NCBI GenBank assembly: GCA_019352035.1
Contig: JABBNZ010000003.1
Span: 54,473-118,472 of the forward strand
Origin: Pseudomonadota bacterium
Lineage (GTDB): Bacteria; Pseudomonadota; Gammaproteobacteria; Steroidobacterales; Steroidobacteraceae
Direction: 5' to 3'
Length of the DNA stretch: 64,000 nucleotides
Part shown: piece after piece, positions 1 through 8,322 of the stretch
Position numbering within the stretch: the first letter of the stretch is position 1
How the letters are laid out: each line of letters opens with the position of its first letter
Made by a program: the position numbers and the translations under genes
The notes under the pieces: generated by a model
Seen by the model: the letters and a program-made list of their open reading frames with translations, nothing else
Told to the model about the DNA's origin: nothing
Database searches by the model: none

Positions 1-1
1 A

Positions 2-676
2 CGCTATCTCTATCCGCTCGGTGCCCTGCTGTTCCTCGGAGCATGGGCGAGCGCGCAGGCGCAGAACTACTACGAGCGCTACTACGGACCTCAGGAGCAT
101 GTGCACTGGCACCTGGATGCGGGCTATGCGGCCACGAGCGGCCAGATCGCCGACTTTCTCGACAGCGGCTGGACGGTCGGCGGGGGTCTCTCCTGGCAGC
201 CGGATTTCAGCTCGCCGTTCGCTCTGCGCGCCGACCTCAACTACAGCCGCTTCGATGCCACGCGCAAGCTTATCGCCATCAACCAGGCCGTCGACCAGAC
301 GCAGATCAATGACGGATTCGGCGAGATCTTCGGCCTCGACGTCGACGGCGAGTACAAGGTGCCGCTCACGCCTTACCTCACCGGCTTTGCGCTGGCGGGC
401 ATCGGCGTCGCTCACCGACGCATCGCGCTCACGCAGACGGTCGCGTTCGGGGATTACTTCTGCGATCCGTGGTTCGGTTACTGCGCCTACGGCCTGGTAC
501 CAGGACAAGAGGTCGTCGCCACCGACAATGCCACCGGCTTCTCCTGGAACGCGGGGCTGGGACTCGACTTCGCCCTTAGGAACGGCGAGACGTTCTTCGT
601 CGAGGCCCGTTTCACGCGGATCCAGACCGCGCAGCCGACGGACTTCGTGCCGATCCGGGTGGGCCTGAGATTTTGA
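2..676 (+). CDS. Outer-membrane beta-barrel protein, 5' end cut by the window
   Basis: The reading frame is open from base 2 to the stop at 674-676, so the true start lies outside the window; the ATG at 101 is internal. The visible N-terminus ends a signal peptide (hydrophobic LGALLFLGAW followed by ASAQA and then QNYYERYYG), so cleavage near AQA is likely. The mature part alternates polar and aromatic residues in strand-like blocks (AGYAATSG, LSWQPDF, FALRADLNYSRF, YLTGFALAGIGVAH) and ends in IRVGLRF. The terminal phenylalanine is typical of proteins inserted by the BAM machinery. This is family-level recognition of an OmpW/OmpA-like barrel; substrate and role are unknown. Confidence 0.75.
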   Translation, partial: RYLYPLGALLFLGAWASAQAQNYYERYYGPQEHVHWHLDAGYAATSGQIADFLDSGWTVGGGLSWQPDFSSPFALRADLNYSRFDATRKLIAINQAVDQTQINDGFGEIFGLDVDGEYKVPLTPYLTGFALAGIGVAHRRIALTQTVAFGDYFCDPWFGYCAYGLVPGQEVVATDNATGFSWNAGLGLDFALRNGETFFVEARFTRIQTAQPTDFVPIRVGLRF

Positions 677-715
677 GTCTACAATGAGACCTGGGTAACC
701 ATTGGAGAGCGCTCC

Positions 716-1162
716 ATGAATGCCGGCAGCGTCTGCAAGCATGCGGTGGTGACGGTCACCCCGACCGACGATCTCATCGCGGCTGCGCATGTCATGCGCG
801 AGAAGCACGTCGGGTACCTCGTGGTATGCGACGCGGCCCTGGGTGGGAGAGTCGTCGGCGTTCTGACCGATCGCGACCTCGTGGTCGCGGTGCTGGCTCA
901 GGAAGCGGACGTGCGCGCGCTCAAAGTGAGCGACGTGATGACCCGGGATCCGCTCGTCATCGACGGCGGCCAGTCGATCGAGGCGGTGCTGCGGCACATG
1001 CGTGAGGCGGGAGTGCGCCGGGTTCCAGTGGTGGACCGTTCGGGGGCGCTCGCCGGAGTCCTCTCCATCGACGATGTATTGGAGCGCATCGCGGAGCAGC
1101 TCGTCAATATCGCCGGGTCCATCCGCAACGAGCAGCGCATGGAGCGAGTGGTGCGCCAGTAG
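716..1162 (+). CDS. Two-CBS-domain protein
   Basis: A 148-residue protein made almost entirely of a CBS pair. The first CBS covers about residues 7-58 with GVLTDRDL at 48-55. The second covers about 72-125 and begins with VSDVMTRDP at 71-79, with GVLSIDDVL at 114-122. CBS pairs usually bind adenine nucleotides (AMP, ATP, NAD or SAM) and regulate a partner, but there is no fused effector domain here and no obvious partner next door, so the ligand and target are unknown. GGAG lies about 10 bases before the ATG. The gene is 39 bases after the outer-membrane protein gene and 13 bases before hutF, so co-transcription is possible. Confidence 0.85.
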   Translation: MNAGSVCKHAVVTVTPTDDLIAAAHVMREKHVGYLVVCDAALGGRVVGVLTDRDLVVAVLAQEADVRALKVSDVMTRDPLVIDGGQSIEAVLRHMREAGVRRVPVVDRSGALAGVLSIDDVLERIAEQLVNIAGSIRNEQRMERVVRQ

Positions 1163-1175
1163 GCTGCGGTCGCGG

Positions 1176-2564
1176 ATGAGCGAGGGGGCGCTGCAGCTCT
1201 GGTTCGAGTCGGCCCTGCTGCCAGGCGGGTGGGCGAGGCGCGTGCGTATCACGAGCGAGGACGGAGTGATCCGCTCCGTGGAGCCGAACGCCGACCCGGG
1301 CGAGGGCGAGGAGCGCCACGCGGTGGGCGTTCCCGGGCTGCCCAACCTGCACAGTCACGCCTTCCAGCGCGCCATCGCGGGATTGACCGAGCGGCGCGGG
1401 CCCGGGCAGGACAGCTTCTGGACCTGGCGTGAGCTCATGTACCGGTTCGTGGAGCGGATCGACCCGGATCAGCTTCAGGCGGTCACGGCCCTGGCGTTCG
1501 CGCAAATGCTGGAAGGCGGGTTCACGCGCGTCGGGGAGTTTCACTACCTGCACCAGGATAAGTTGGGCGTGCCGTTCGCCGATCCGGGCGAGCTGGCCGG
1601 GCGCGTTGCCGCGGCTGCCGCCGAGACCGGTATCGCACTCACGCTGCTGCCGGCGTTCTACGCCCACAGCGGCTTCGGGGCGCCGGGCCCCAGCGCGCGT
1701 CAGCGGCGCTTCGCAACGGATCTCGATCGCTTTGCCCGAATCGTGGAATCGAGCCGCAAGGCGGCTCGTGAGCTGCCGGATGGCAACGTGGGCGTTGCAC
1801 CGCACAGTCTGCGCGCCGTCACGCCGGAGGAGCTTGCAGCTGTTGTGTCGCTTGCCTCGGGAGGCCCCGTCCACATTCATGTTGCCGAGCAGGTCCGCGA
1901 GGTCGAGGAATGCGTCGCCTGGTGCGGACGCCGTCCGATCGAGCGTTTGTTCGAAGCCGCGACGGTAGATGGCCGATGGTGCCTCATACATGCAACTCAC
2001 GCGATACCGGAGGAGCTCGAGCGCATCGCGGCGGCGGGCGCCGTGATCGGGCTCTGTCCCATGACGGAGGCAAGTCTCGGCGACGGGGTGTTCCCGGCGT
2101 TGGAATTCCAGGGTTGCGGGGGCCGGATCGGGATCGGGACCGACTCCAACGTGCTGATCGAAGCCGGCGCGGAGCTGCGTGCATTGGAGTATTCACAGCG
2201 CCTGACCCGGCGAATGCGCAATGTGCTCGCCGGTCAGTCGGGTCATTCGACGGGCCGGAGCCTGTTCGACGCGGCGCTCGCGGGCGGCGCTCAGGCGCTT
2301 GGCGGCGCGCCGGCGGGGACCCGGGCAGGTGTCGGGCTGGCCGTGGCCGCACCGCTCGATCTGGTGAGCCTGGATGCCGGACATCCCGCGCTGATCGAGC
2401 GCCGCGAGGACGAGATTCTCGATAGCTGGATTTTTGCTGCTGGGCGCGACGTCATCGACTGCGTATGGCGCGCGGGCGAGAAGGTGGTGAGCGGAGGGCG
2501 CCATCGCGGACGCGATGTCATCGTGGCGCGCTACCGTCGGGCGATGAAGACACTGCTCGCCTGA
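1176..2564 (+). CDS. hutF: N-formimidoylglutamate deiminase
   Basis: Predicted 462-residue amidohydrolase that converts N-formimino-L-glutamate to N-formyl-L-glutamate and ammonia in the five-step histidine degradation route. The metal-binding HSH is at residues 59-61 (NLHSHAFQ). The second conserved block is HIHVAEQ near 233-239, followed by LIHATH and GIGTDSN near 320, all in the order expected for HutF. The ATG at 1176 gives the usual length; in-frame codons upstream run into the preceding CBS gene and carry no family signature. No other hut genes are visible in the window, so the rest of the pathway must lie elsewhere. Guanine and other deaminases of the same superfamily are less likely because the HutF-specific N-terminal blocks are present. 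Confidence 0.88.
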   Translation: MSEGALQLWFESALLPGGWARRVRITSEDGVIRSVEPNADPGEGEERHAVGVPGLPNLHSHAFQRAIAGLTERRGPGQDSFWTWRELMYRFVERIDPDQLQAVTALAFAQMLEGGFTRVGEFHYLHQDKLGVPFADPGELAGRVAAAAAETGIALTLLPAFYAHSGFGAPGPSARQRRFATDLDRFARIVESSRKAARELPDGNVGVAPHSLRAVTPEELAAVVSLASGGPVHIHVAEQVREVEECVAWCGRRPIERLFEAATVDGRWCLIHATHAIPEELERIAAAGAVIGLCPMTEASLGDGVFPALEFQGCGGRIGIGTDSNVLIEAGAELRALEYSQRLTRRMRNVLAGQSGHSTGRSLFDAALAGGAQALGGAPAGTRAGVGLAVAAPLDLVSLDAGHPALIERREDEILDSWIFAAGRDVIDCVWRAGEKVVSGGRHRGRDVIVARYRRAMKTLLA

Positions 2565-2592
2565 CCGTCCGGCCGGCGGCAGGGGAGGACGG

Positions 2593-2943
2593 ATGAAGAA
2601 GTTCACCGGGATTCTCCTGGGGGGCGCCGGCGCGGTCGCTCTGGGCGGAATTGCTCTACATCGTCACGAGCCGATCAATGCCTTGTGGATCGTCACGGCC
2701 GCCCTGTGCCTCTGGGTGCTCGGCTATCGTTTCTACGCCGCGTGGGTCGCCGCGCGGGTGCTTTCCGGGGACGACTCTCGGCGAGGCTGCAGCCGCTCGC
2801 CCTCGCCGGGCGCAGCGGACGTTCCATGCCGAGCCGGAAGCGGGCAGGTGCAAGCGGCATCAGGCGCTGCTGCTGAGAACTGCGGCGATCCGCTTTCGCC
2901 AGTGCTTAGCGCCCGCGGAAACGGTAGAATTCACGGTTTTTAG
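2593..2943 (+). pseudogene. cstA: Truncated 5' remnant of a carbon starvation gene (CstA-like)
   Basis: The first ~62 residues look like the start of CstA: a hydrophobic segment, then INALWIV, a second hydrophobic stretch, and GYRFYAAWVAARVL, matching the conserved N-terminal part of the peptide/pyruvate transporter as I remember it (E. coli: INALWIV...AYRFYGLYIAKNVL). Intact CstA is about 690-700 residues. Here the match stops at GDDSRRG, and the frame continues as Ser/Gly/Ala-rich sequence with no family resemblance before a stop at 2943. No CstA downstream blocks (for example RHNDGLDYVPT) appear in the other frames before the next gene. An SD-like GGGAGGA precedes the ATG, so a short product could still be made. 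I read this as a 5' fragment left by a deletion. Confidence 0.65.
2925..2930 (+). promoter_or_regulatory. Possible -10 element before the arn operon
   Basis: TAGAAT (five of six matches to TATAAT) lies 49 bases before the first arn ATG, inside the tail of the cstA remnant. I see no convincing -35 hexamer at 16-18 bases upstream, so this is only a candidate, perhaps activator-dependent. It is the only -10-like element in the short gap before the operon. Confidence 0.28.
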
Positions 2944-2979
2944 CAAGTGCCGGGCCCAGTCCGCGGCTTAAGGATTCCC

Positions 2980-4038
2980 ATGCCACTCAAGATCATGATC
3001 CTAGGGGCGAACGGCTTCATCGGCAGCGCCCTGACGAGTGCGGTCCTGCGCGAACGCGACTGGGAGGTCTTCGGCATCGACCTCTCCGACAACAAGCTCG
3101 GGTCGCTGCCGAAGAACGACCGCTTCCACTTCGTCGAGGGCGACATCACCATCAACAAGGAATGGGTGGAGTATCACGTCAAGAAATGCGACGTGGTCGT
3201 GCCGCTCGTCGCCATCGCGAATCCGGCGCAGTACGTGACCCATCCCCTCCGGGTGTTCGAGCTCGACTTCGAGGCGAACCTCGCCATCGTTCGCCACTGC
3301 GTCAAGTACGGCAAGCGCCTCATATTCCCCTCGACCTCGGAGATCTACGGCATGTCGCCCGATGCCGTGCTCGATGAGGAGACGAGCTCGCTCGTCTACG
3401 GCCCGATCGAGAAGCAGCGCTGGATCTACGCCGCCTCGAAGCAGCTCCTCGACCGCGTCATCTACGCCTACGGCGTGCGCGACAACCTCGACTACACGCT
3501 GTTTCGCCCGTTCAACTTCATCGGGCCGAACCTGGACAACGTCGAGGAGCCGAAAGAGGGCAGCTCGCGCGTCTTCACGCAGTTCCTGTCGAACGTGCTC
3601 TACCGCCGGCCGATCAAGCTCGTCGACGGCGGCCGCCAGAAGCGCTCCTTCACCTACATCGACGATGCGATCGAGTGCCTGCTCACCATCATCGAGAACG
3701 CGCGCAGCCGCGCCTCGCGGCGAATCTTCAACATCGGCAATCCCGCGAACTGCGTCTCGATCCGCGAGCTCGCCGAGCGCACCATCCGCATCGCCCAGGA
3801 ATTCCCCGTGCTGCGCGAGAGCGCGCGCGCCACGCAGATCGTCGAGGTCTCGGCGGGCGATTACTACGGCAAGTACTACCAGGACATCCAGGTGAGGGTG
3901 CCCGCCATCCACGCGGCCGAGCGCGATCTTGACTGGCGGCCCAGCACGGATCTCGACACGGCCATCCGCCGCACCATCGAGTTCTACGTGAAGCAGGAGA
4001 ACTTCAGCGCCCGCGCCGCCGCCCTGGCGGGCGGCTGA
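2980..4038 (+). CDS. arnA: Stand-alone ArnA-type UDP-glucuronate decarboxylase (UDP-4-keto-pentose synthase)
   Basis: A 352-residue extended short-chain dehydrogenase equivalent to the C-terminal half of E. coli ArnA. It should oxidise and decarboxylate UDP-glucuronic acid to UDP-4-keto-pentose, the first committed step to UDP-L-Ara4N. The NAD-binding GANGFIG is at residues 9-15, the STSE motif at 118-121 and the catalytic YAASK at 150-154, followed by QLLDRVIYAYG, which is highly typical of ArnA. There is no formyltransferase domain; that activity is encoded separately at 8315. Stand-alone homologues are known as bifunctional UDP-4-keto-pentose/UDP-xylose synthases, so UDP-xylose is a possible side product. 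TAAGGA precedes the ATG. First gene of the arn operon. Confidence 0.87.
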   Translation: MPLKIMILGANGFIGSALTSAVLRERDWEVFGIDLSDNKLGSLPKNDRFHFVEGDITINKEWVEYHVKKCDVVVPLVAIANPAQYVTHPLRVFELDFEANLAIVRHCVKYGKRLIFPSTSEIYGMSPDAVLDEETSSLVYGPIEKQRWIYAASKQLLDRVIYAYGVRDNLDYTLFRPFNFIGPNLDNVEEPKEGSSRVFTQFLSNVLYRRPIKLVDGGRQKRSFTYIDDAIECLLTIIENARSRASRRIFNIGNPANCVSIRELAERTIRIAQEFPVLRESARATQIVEVSAGDYYGKYYQDIQVRVPAIHAAERDLDWRPSTDLDTAIRRTIEFYVKQENFSARAAALAGG

Positions 4039-4077
4039 GCGCCGACCCAAGGACGACACACGAGAGGCGCAGACGGA

Positions 4078-5769
4078 ATGAGAACGACGACGGGGGCTGG
4101 CGGCTCGAGCACGCGCGTGGGCGGGCTCAGGTGGTGGGGCTGGGTCGCGCTCGCGATCGTGTGGCTGGTCACCATTCAGATCCGGCCGATGCTGGACCCG
4201 GACGAGGGGCGATACGCCGAGATTCCGCGGGAGATGGTGACGACCGGCAACTGGATCACCCCCAGGCTCGATGGCCTCAAGTACTTCGAGAAGCCGGCGC
4301 TGCAGTACTGGGCGACGGCGGCGATCTACTCCGTGGTGGGCCTGAGCAACTGGAGCTCGCGGCTGTGGACGGTGCTGCTCGGCTTCGCCTGCCTGCCCAT
4401 GATCTATGCCTGGGTCGCGCGCCTGTATGACAGGCGCTCGGCGGTCGCCTCGGTCGTGCTGCTCGCGCTGAGTCCGTACTTCGGGATCGTCAGCCATCTG
4501 GATCTGCTCGATGCGGGCTTCACCTTCTGGATGTGCGCCACGGTGTTCGCCTTCACCCGGGGGCAATGCGCGCCGCCCGGCTCGCGCAGCGAGCGCAACT
4601 GGGTGCTCCTCTCCTGGGCGCTCGCGGCACTGGCGATCCTGAGCAAGGGCATCGTCGTCTTCGTCCTCGATGGCGGGACGCTCATCCTGTACTCCATCCT
4701 GGAGCGGGACCTGAGGCCCTGGCGCCGAATGCACTTCGCGCTCGGGGTGCCGATCCTCCTGGCGCTGGCGGCGCCCTGGTTCATCCTGGTCTCGCTGCGC
4801 AATCCGGATTTCGCGCCGTATTTCTTCATCCACGAGCACTTCCAGCGCTTCCTCACGACGGAGGCCCATCGCGTCGAGCCGTGGTGGTATTTCCTCCCGC
4901 TGCTGGCGATCGGCGCCTTCCCGTGGCTCGTGCCCCTGGGCCGCGCATCGCTCGCCGCCTGGCGTGAGCCTGCCTCAGATTTCCAATTCAAGCCGCTGAA
5001 ATTCCTATTGATATTTTCAGCGCTGACGGTCGTGTTCTTCTCCATTTCGGACTCGAAGCTCGCGACCTACATCCTGCCGATGTTCCCGCCGCTCGCGGCC
5101 TTCACCGGCGTTGCCATTGCCGGCCGGCCGGGATTCCTGGGGCGCACGACCCGCGCCGCGGCGGGTTTCGCTCTCTTCGTCGCCGCGGGGCTTCTCATCT
5201 ATTCCCACCATCGCAACGGGATGATCCCGGGGGCGGCCATCGACTGGGCCATTGCCGCCGCGGTCGCGTCGCTGCTCGCCGCCGTGGCGAGCTGGAGGCG
5301 CTGGGACGGGGTGAGAGCGGCGGGTTCCGGGAGTGACGGTGACCCTGCGGCAGGCATCGGCCGGTCGCTGGCCGTCGCGCTCCTTTTCGTCTTCGTCTGG
5401 CAGGCGCTCTTGTGTGAATACACGGTCATACCGCCTTCGCGCTCGGCATACGCGCTCGTTCAGGCTGTGGCTCCGCAGGTGCATCCAGGCACGACGCTCT
5501 ACAGCGTCGGCCAGTACCGACAGACCATTCCACCCTATCTCGGCCGCAAGCTGATCCTCGTCGGCTTTGCGGGCGAGCTGCACTTCGGCGAGATGCGCCA
5601 GCCCGGCCTCGAGCAGGCGACGCCGGAGCAGTTCGTCCGGCAATGGGAGGCCAGCCGTGATGCCATTGCATTCTTCGCGCCGAGCGTGTGGGATCATTAC
5701 CGCCGGCAGGGGCTGGCGGGACACGTCATCGCGCGGGACAGCTTCACGGTCGCGGTGAGCCGCTCGTGA
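4078..5769 (+). CDS. arnT: Undecaprenyl phosphate-Ara4N:lipid A transferase
   Basis: A 563-residue integral membrane glycosyltransferase of the GT83/PMT-like family that moves 4-amino-4-deoxy-L-arabinose from undecaprenyl phosphate to lipid A on the periplasmic face. The first periplasmic loop carries the expected acidic motif LDPDEGRYAEIPREM (residues 39-53) and is followed by FEKPALQYW, both hallmarks of ArnT. About a dozen hydrophobic segments follow, with a periplasmic C-terminal domain. The length matches the family (about 550). It starts 39 bases after the decarboxylase, and its stop overlaps the GTG of the next gene (GTGA). The product should lower envelope negative charge and polymyxin binding. 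Confidence 0.9.
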   Translation: MRTTTGAGGSSTRVGGLRWWGWVALAIVWLVTIQIRPMLDPDEGRYAEIPREMVTTGNWITPRLDGLKYFEKPALQYWATAAIYSVVGLSNWSSRLWTVLLGFACLPMIYAWVARLYDRRSAVASVVLLALSPYFGIVSHLDLLDAGFTFWMCATVFAFTRGQCAPPGSRSERNWVLLSWALAALAILSKGIVVFVLDGGTLILYSILERDLRPWRRMHFALGVPILLALAAPWFILVSLRNPDFAPYFFIHEHFQRFLTTEAHRVEPWWYFLPLLAIGAFPWLVPLGRASLAAWREPASDFQFKPLKFLLIFSALTVVFFSISDSKLATYILPMFPPLAAFTGVAIAGRPGFLGRTTRAAAGFALFVAAGLLIYSHHRNGMIPGAAIDWAIAAAVASLLAAVASWRRWDGVRAAGSGSDGDPAAGIGRSLAVALLFVFVWQALLCEYTVIPPSRSAYALVQAVAPQVHPGTTLYSVGQYRQTIPPYLGRKLILVGFAGELHFGEMRQPGLEQATPEQFVRQWEASRDAIAFFAPSVWDHYRRQGLAGHVIARDSFTVAVSRS

Positions 5770-6137
5770 GGCTCTCGGCTTTTGGATTCCTATGCGGCGG
5801 CGTGTTGCTCAATGCCGTGGCGCAGCTCGGTCTGAAGGCCGCAACGGATGCCACCGGGCCACTGTTCGGCGGCGACGTGCCGGCGCTGCGCCGCGGGCTC
5901 GAGCTGCTCTCGGTGCCGTGGCTCTGGCTCGCGCTGGGATGCTATGGGTTGAGCGTCATCGTGTGGCTGGTGGGGCTCTCGCGCGTGCCGGTGAGTCAGG
6001 CCTACCCGCTGCTCTCGATGGGCTACGTCATCAACGTTGGCCTCGCCTGGTGGCTGCTCGGGGAGGTGCCCAACGCGCAGCGAGTGGCGGGCATCGCAGT
6101 GATCGTATTCGGAGTCGTGTTGGTGGCGAGATCATGA
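5766..6137 (+). CDS. arnE: ArnE/ArnF-like small membrane flippase subunit
   Basis: A 123-residue EamA/SMR-type protein with four predicted membrane helices (LSAFGFLCGGVLLNA; LLSVPWLWLALGCYGLSVIVW; VPVSQAYPLLSMGYVINVGLAWWL; VAGIAVIVFGVVLV). The motif VPVSQAYPLLS is typical of ArnE/ArnF, the proposed flippase of undecaprenyl-phosphate-Ara4N. E. coli has two different subunits (ArnE and ArnF); only one gene is present here, so it may act as a homodimer. Start is the GTG that overlaps the arnT stop, and its own TGA overlaps the arnB ATG (ATGA). Confidence 0.82.
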   Translation: MRLSAFGFLCGGVLLNAVAQLGLKAATDATGPLFGGDVPALRRGLELLSVPWLWLALGCYGLSVIVWLVGLSRVPVSQAYPLLSMGYVINVGLAWWLLGEVPNAQRVAGIAVIVFGVVLVARS

Positions 6138-7261
6138 AGCCGTTCCTGCCGTTTACCCGGCCGACGATCGATGAGGAAACCATCCAGGGCGTGGTCGAGG
6201 TGCTGCGCTCGGGATGGCTCGCGAGCGGCCCGAACGTCAGGAAATTCGAGGCGGCGCTGTCGGAGTACCTCGGCGGCCGCCCCGTGCGCACGCAGACCTC
6301 CGCGACGGCGAGCCTCGAGCACGCGCTCCTCGCCGCCGGGATCGGGGCGGGGGATGAGGTCATCACTCCCGCGATGAGCTTCGTCGCCACCGCGAACGTC
6401 ATCGTCCGGGTGGGCGCCCGGCCCGTGTTCGTCGACGTCGGCCTCGATACGCGCAACATCGACTTCGACCAGGTGGAGGCCGCCATCACCCCGCGCACCC
6501 GCGCGATCATGCCGGTGCATTTCGCCGGCCTGCCGGTCGACATGGAGCGGCTGTATGACATCGCCGCGCGCCACCGCCTGCGCGTCATCGAGGATGCCGC
6601 CCACGCGATCGGCTCCGCGTGGCGCGGCAAGCGCATCGGCAGCTTCGGCGACCTGGTCTGCTTCAGCTTCCATCCCAACAAGAACCTCACCTCCATCGAG
6701 GGCGGCTGCGTCGCCGGCGGCTCCCCGGAGGAGGTGAGCCGGCTCGAGCTGCACCGCTTCCACGGCCAGAGCAAGGGGGCGGCGGATGAGTTCGACACGA
6801 TCTTTCCCGCCGGCAAGGCCAACCTGTCGGACGTGTCGGCGCGGGTCGGACTCGGCCAGCTCGCCTCGCTGGAGCGGTTCAACGCCCGGCGCCGCGAGCT
6901 CGCCGCGCGTTATTTCAGGCTATGGGAACGCGATGCGCCCGTGCGTCTGCCGGCGCGCGGCGACGAGGGCCACAACTGGCACATTTTCGCGCCGCTCCTG
7001 CCGCTCGATCGGCTGCGCATCACGCGCCTGCAGTTCATCGAGCAGATGGCCGAGCGGGGCATCGGTGTCGGCATGCACTACGCGGCCATTCACCTCTTCA
7101 CGGCCTATCGCGCCATGGGCTATCACGACGGTCAGTTCCCGAATGCCGAGCGGATCGGCCACGAGACGGTGACGCTGCCGCTCTTCCCGGCGATGGAGCT
7201 GCCGGATGTCGATCGCGTCGTCGAGGCGACGACCGACATCCTGAGGAGCGCGGCAAAGTGA
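6134..7261 (+). CDS. arnB: UDP-4-amino-4-deoxy-L-arabinose aminotransferase
   Basis: A 375-residue PLP-dependent aminotransferase of the DegT/DnrJ/EryC1 class that converts UDP-4-keto-arabinose to UDP-L-Ara4N using glutamate. The N-terminus FLPFTRPTIDEETI matches ArnB. EDAAHAIG near 155 and CFSFHPNKNLTSIEGG contain the PLP environment; Lys183 in HPNKN is the expected Schiff-base lysine (Lys188 in the Salmonella/E. coli enzyme). Length agrees with the family (379-385). The ATG overlaps the preceding TGA, and the stop overlaps the GTG of arnC, so translation is coupled. Confidence 0.92.
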   Translation: MKPFLPFTRPTIDEETIQGVVEVLRSGWLASGPNVRKFEAALSEYLGGRPVRTQTSATASLEHALLAAGIGAGDEVITPAMSFVATANVIVRVGARPVFVDVGLDTRNIDFDQVEAAITPRTRAIMPVHFAGLPVDMERLYDIAARHRLRVIEDAAHAIGSAWRGKRIGSFGDLVCFSFHPNKNLTSIEGGCVAGGSPEEVSRLELHRFHGQSKGAADEFDTIFPAGKANLSDVSARVGLGQLASLERFNARRRELAARYFRLWERDAPVRLPARGDEGHNWHIFAPLLPLDRLRITRLQFIEQMAERGIGVGMHYAAIHLFTAYRAMGYHDGQFPNAERIGHETVTLPLFPAMELPDVDRVVEATTDILRSAAK

Positions 7262-8322
7262 CCGCGACGGTCTCGATCGTCATTCCGGTCTTCAACGAGG
7301 AAGCGGGCCTCGAGTCGCTCTTCGCGCGCCTCTATCCCGCGCTGGATGCGCTCGGGCGGCCTTACGAGGTGATTTTCGTCGACGACGGCAGCCGCGACCG
7401 CTCCGCGGCCGTGCTGCGGGAGCAGTTCGAGCGCCGGCCGGACGCCACGCGCGTGATGCTGCTCACCCGCAATGCCGGCCAGCACATGGCCATTCTCGCG
7501 GGCTTCGCCCATTCGCGCGGCGATTACGTCATCACGCTCGATGCGGATCTGCAGAATCCCCCGGAGGAGATCGGCAAGCTGGTCGCCGCGATGGATCAGG
7601 GGGCCGACTACGTCGGGACCGTGCGCGCGCGCCGACATGACATCTACTGGCGCAAGGTCGCCTCGCGCTTGATGAACCGCATCCGCGAGCGCACCACGCA
7701 GATCCAGATCACCGATCAGGGCTGCATGCTGCGCGCCTACCACCGCACCATCGTCGATGCGATCAATCGCTGCGTGGAGGTGAGCACGTACGTTCCGGCA
7801 TTGGGGTACAGCTTCGCTCGTCATCCCGTGGAGATCGAGGTCGCGCATGCGCAGCGCACCGCCGGCCAGTCGAAGTACTCCGTCTATCGGCTGATCCGGC
7901 TCAACTTCGATCTCATGACCGGCTTCTCGGTGGCGCCGCTGCAGTTCTTCACCATGGCCGGGATGGCGCTCGCACTCCTCTCGCTGTTCTTCGTCATCGT
8001 GCTCGCGATCCGGCGCATCTTCATCGGGCCCGAGGTTCAGGGCGTATTCACCCTCTTCGGCATCGCCTTCTTCCTGATCGGAGTACTGCTCATCGGTCTT
8101 GGGGTCGTGGGCGAGTACGTCGGACGCATTTATGAACAGGTGAGGCAGCGCCCGCGGTATACCGTCTCCGCGCTGATGGAAGGAGACGAGGCGTCGCTCC
8201 GCTGGACCCGCCAGTCGAGCCCACAAAACCGGCACATCGAGCGCGTCGAAGGCCTGCGCTCGGAGATCGACCACACGGAGATGCTGCGCGCCGAGCGCGC
8301 GCAAGGCCCGACGGGTGAGTAG
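7258..8322 (+). CDS. arnC: Undecaprenyl-phosphate 4-deoxy-4-formamido-L-arabinose transferase
   Basis: A 354-residue GT2 glycosyltransferase that transfers Ara4-formyl-N from UDP to undecaprenyl phosphate on the inner leaflet. The nucleotide-binding FVDDGS is at residues 40-45, the DxD-type metal site DAD at 95-97, and two C-terminal membrane helices follow (ALLSLFFVIVLAI and LFGIAFFLIGVLLIGLGVVG). The E. coli protein is 322 residues; this one has an extra C-terminal tail of about 35 charged residues after the usual RPRYTV ending. Start is GTG overlapping the arnB stop (GTGA); the ATG codons further on are internal. Confidence 0.9.
   Translation: MTATVSIVIPVFNEEAGLESLFARLYPALDALGRPYEVIFVDDGSRDRSAAVLREQFERRPDATRVMLLTRNAGQHMAILAGFAHSRGDYVITLDADLQNPPEEIGKLVAAMDQGADYVGTVRARRHDIYWRKVASRLMNRIRERTTQIQITDQGCMLRAYHRTIVDAINRCVEVSTYVPALGYSFARHPVEIEVAHAQRTAGQSKYSVYRLIRLNFDLMTGFSVAPLQFFTMAGMALALLSLFFVIVLAIRRIFIGPEVQGVFTLFGIAFFLIGVLLIGLGVVGEYVGRIYEQVRQRPRYTVSALMEGDEASLRWTRQSSPQNRHIERVEGLRSEIDHTEMLRAERAQGPTGE

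Noticed and set aside
2967..2972. CTTAAG resembling a PmrA half-site before the arn operon
   Set aside because: Only one half-site is present, and it overlaps the TAAGGA ribosome-binding sequence; a second half at the expected five-base spacing is absent.
3001..4869. A 622-codon minus-strand open frame opposite the first two arn genes
   Set aside because: Charged, repetitive composition and no motif; the plus strand carries clear ArnA and ArnT motifs.
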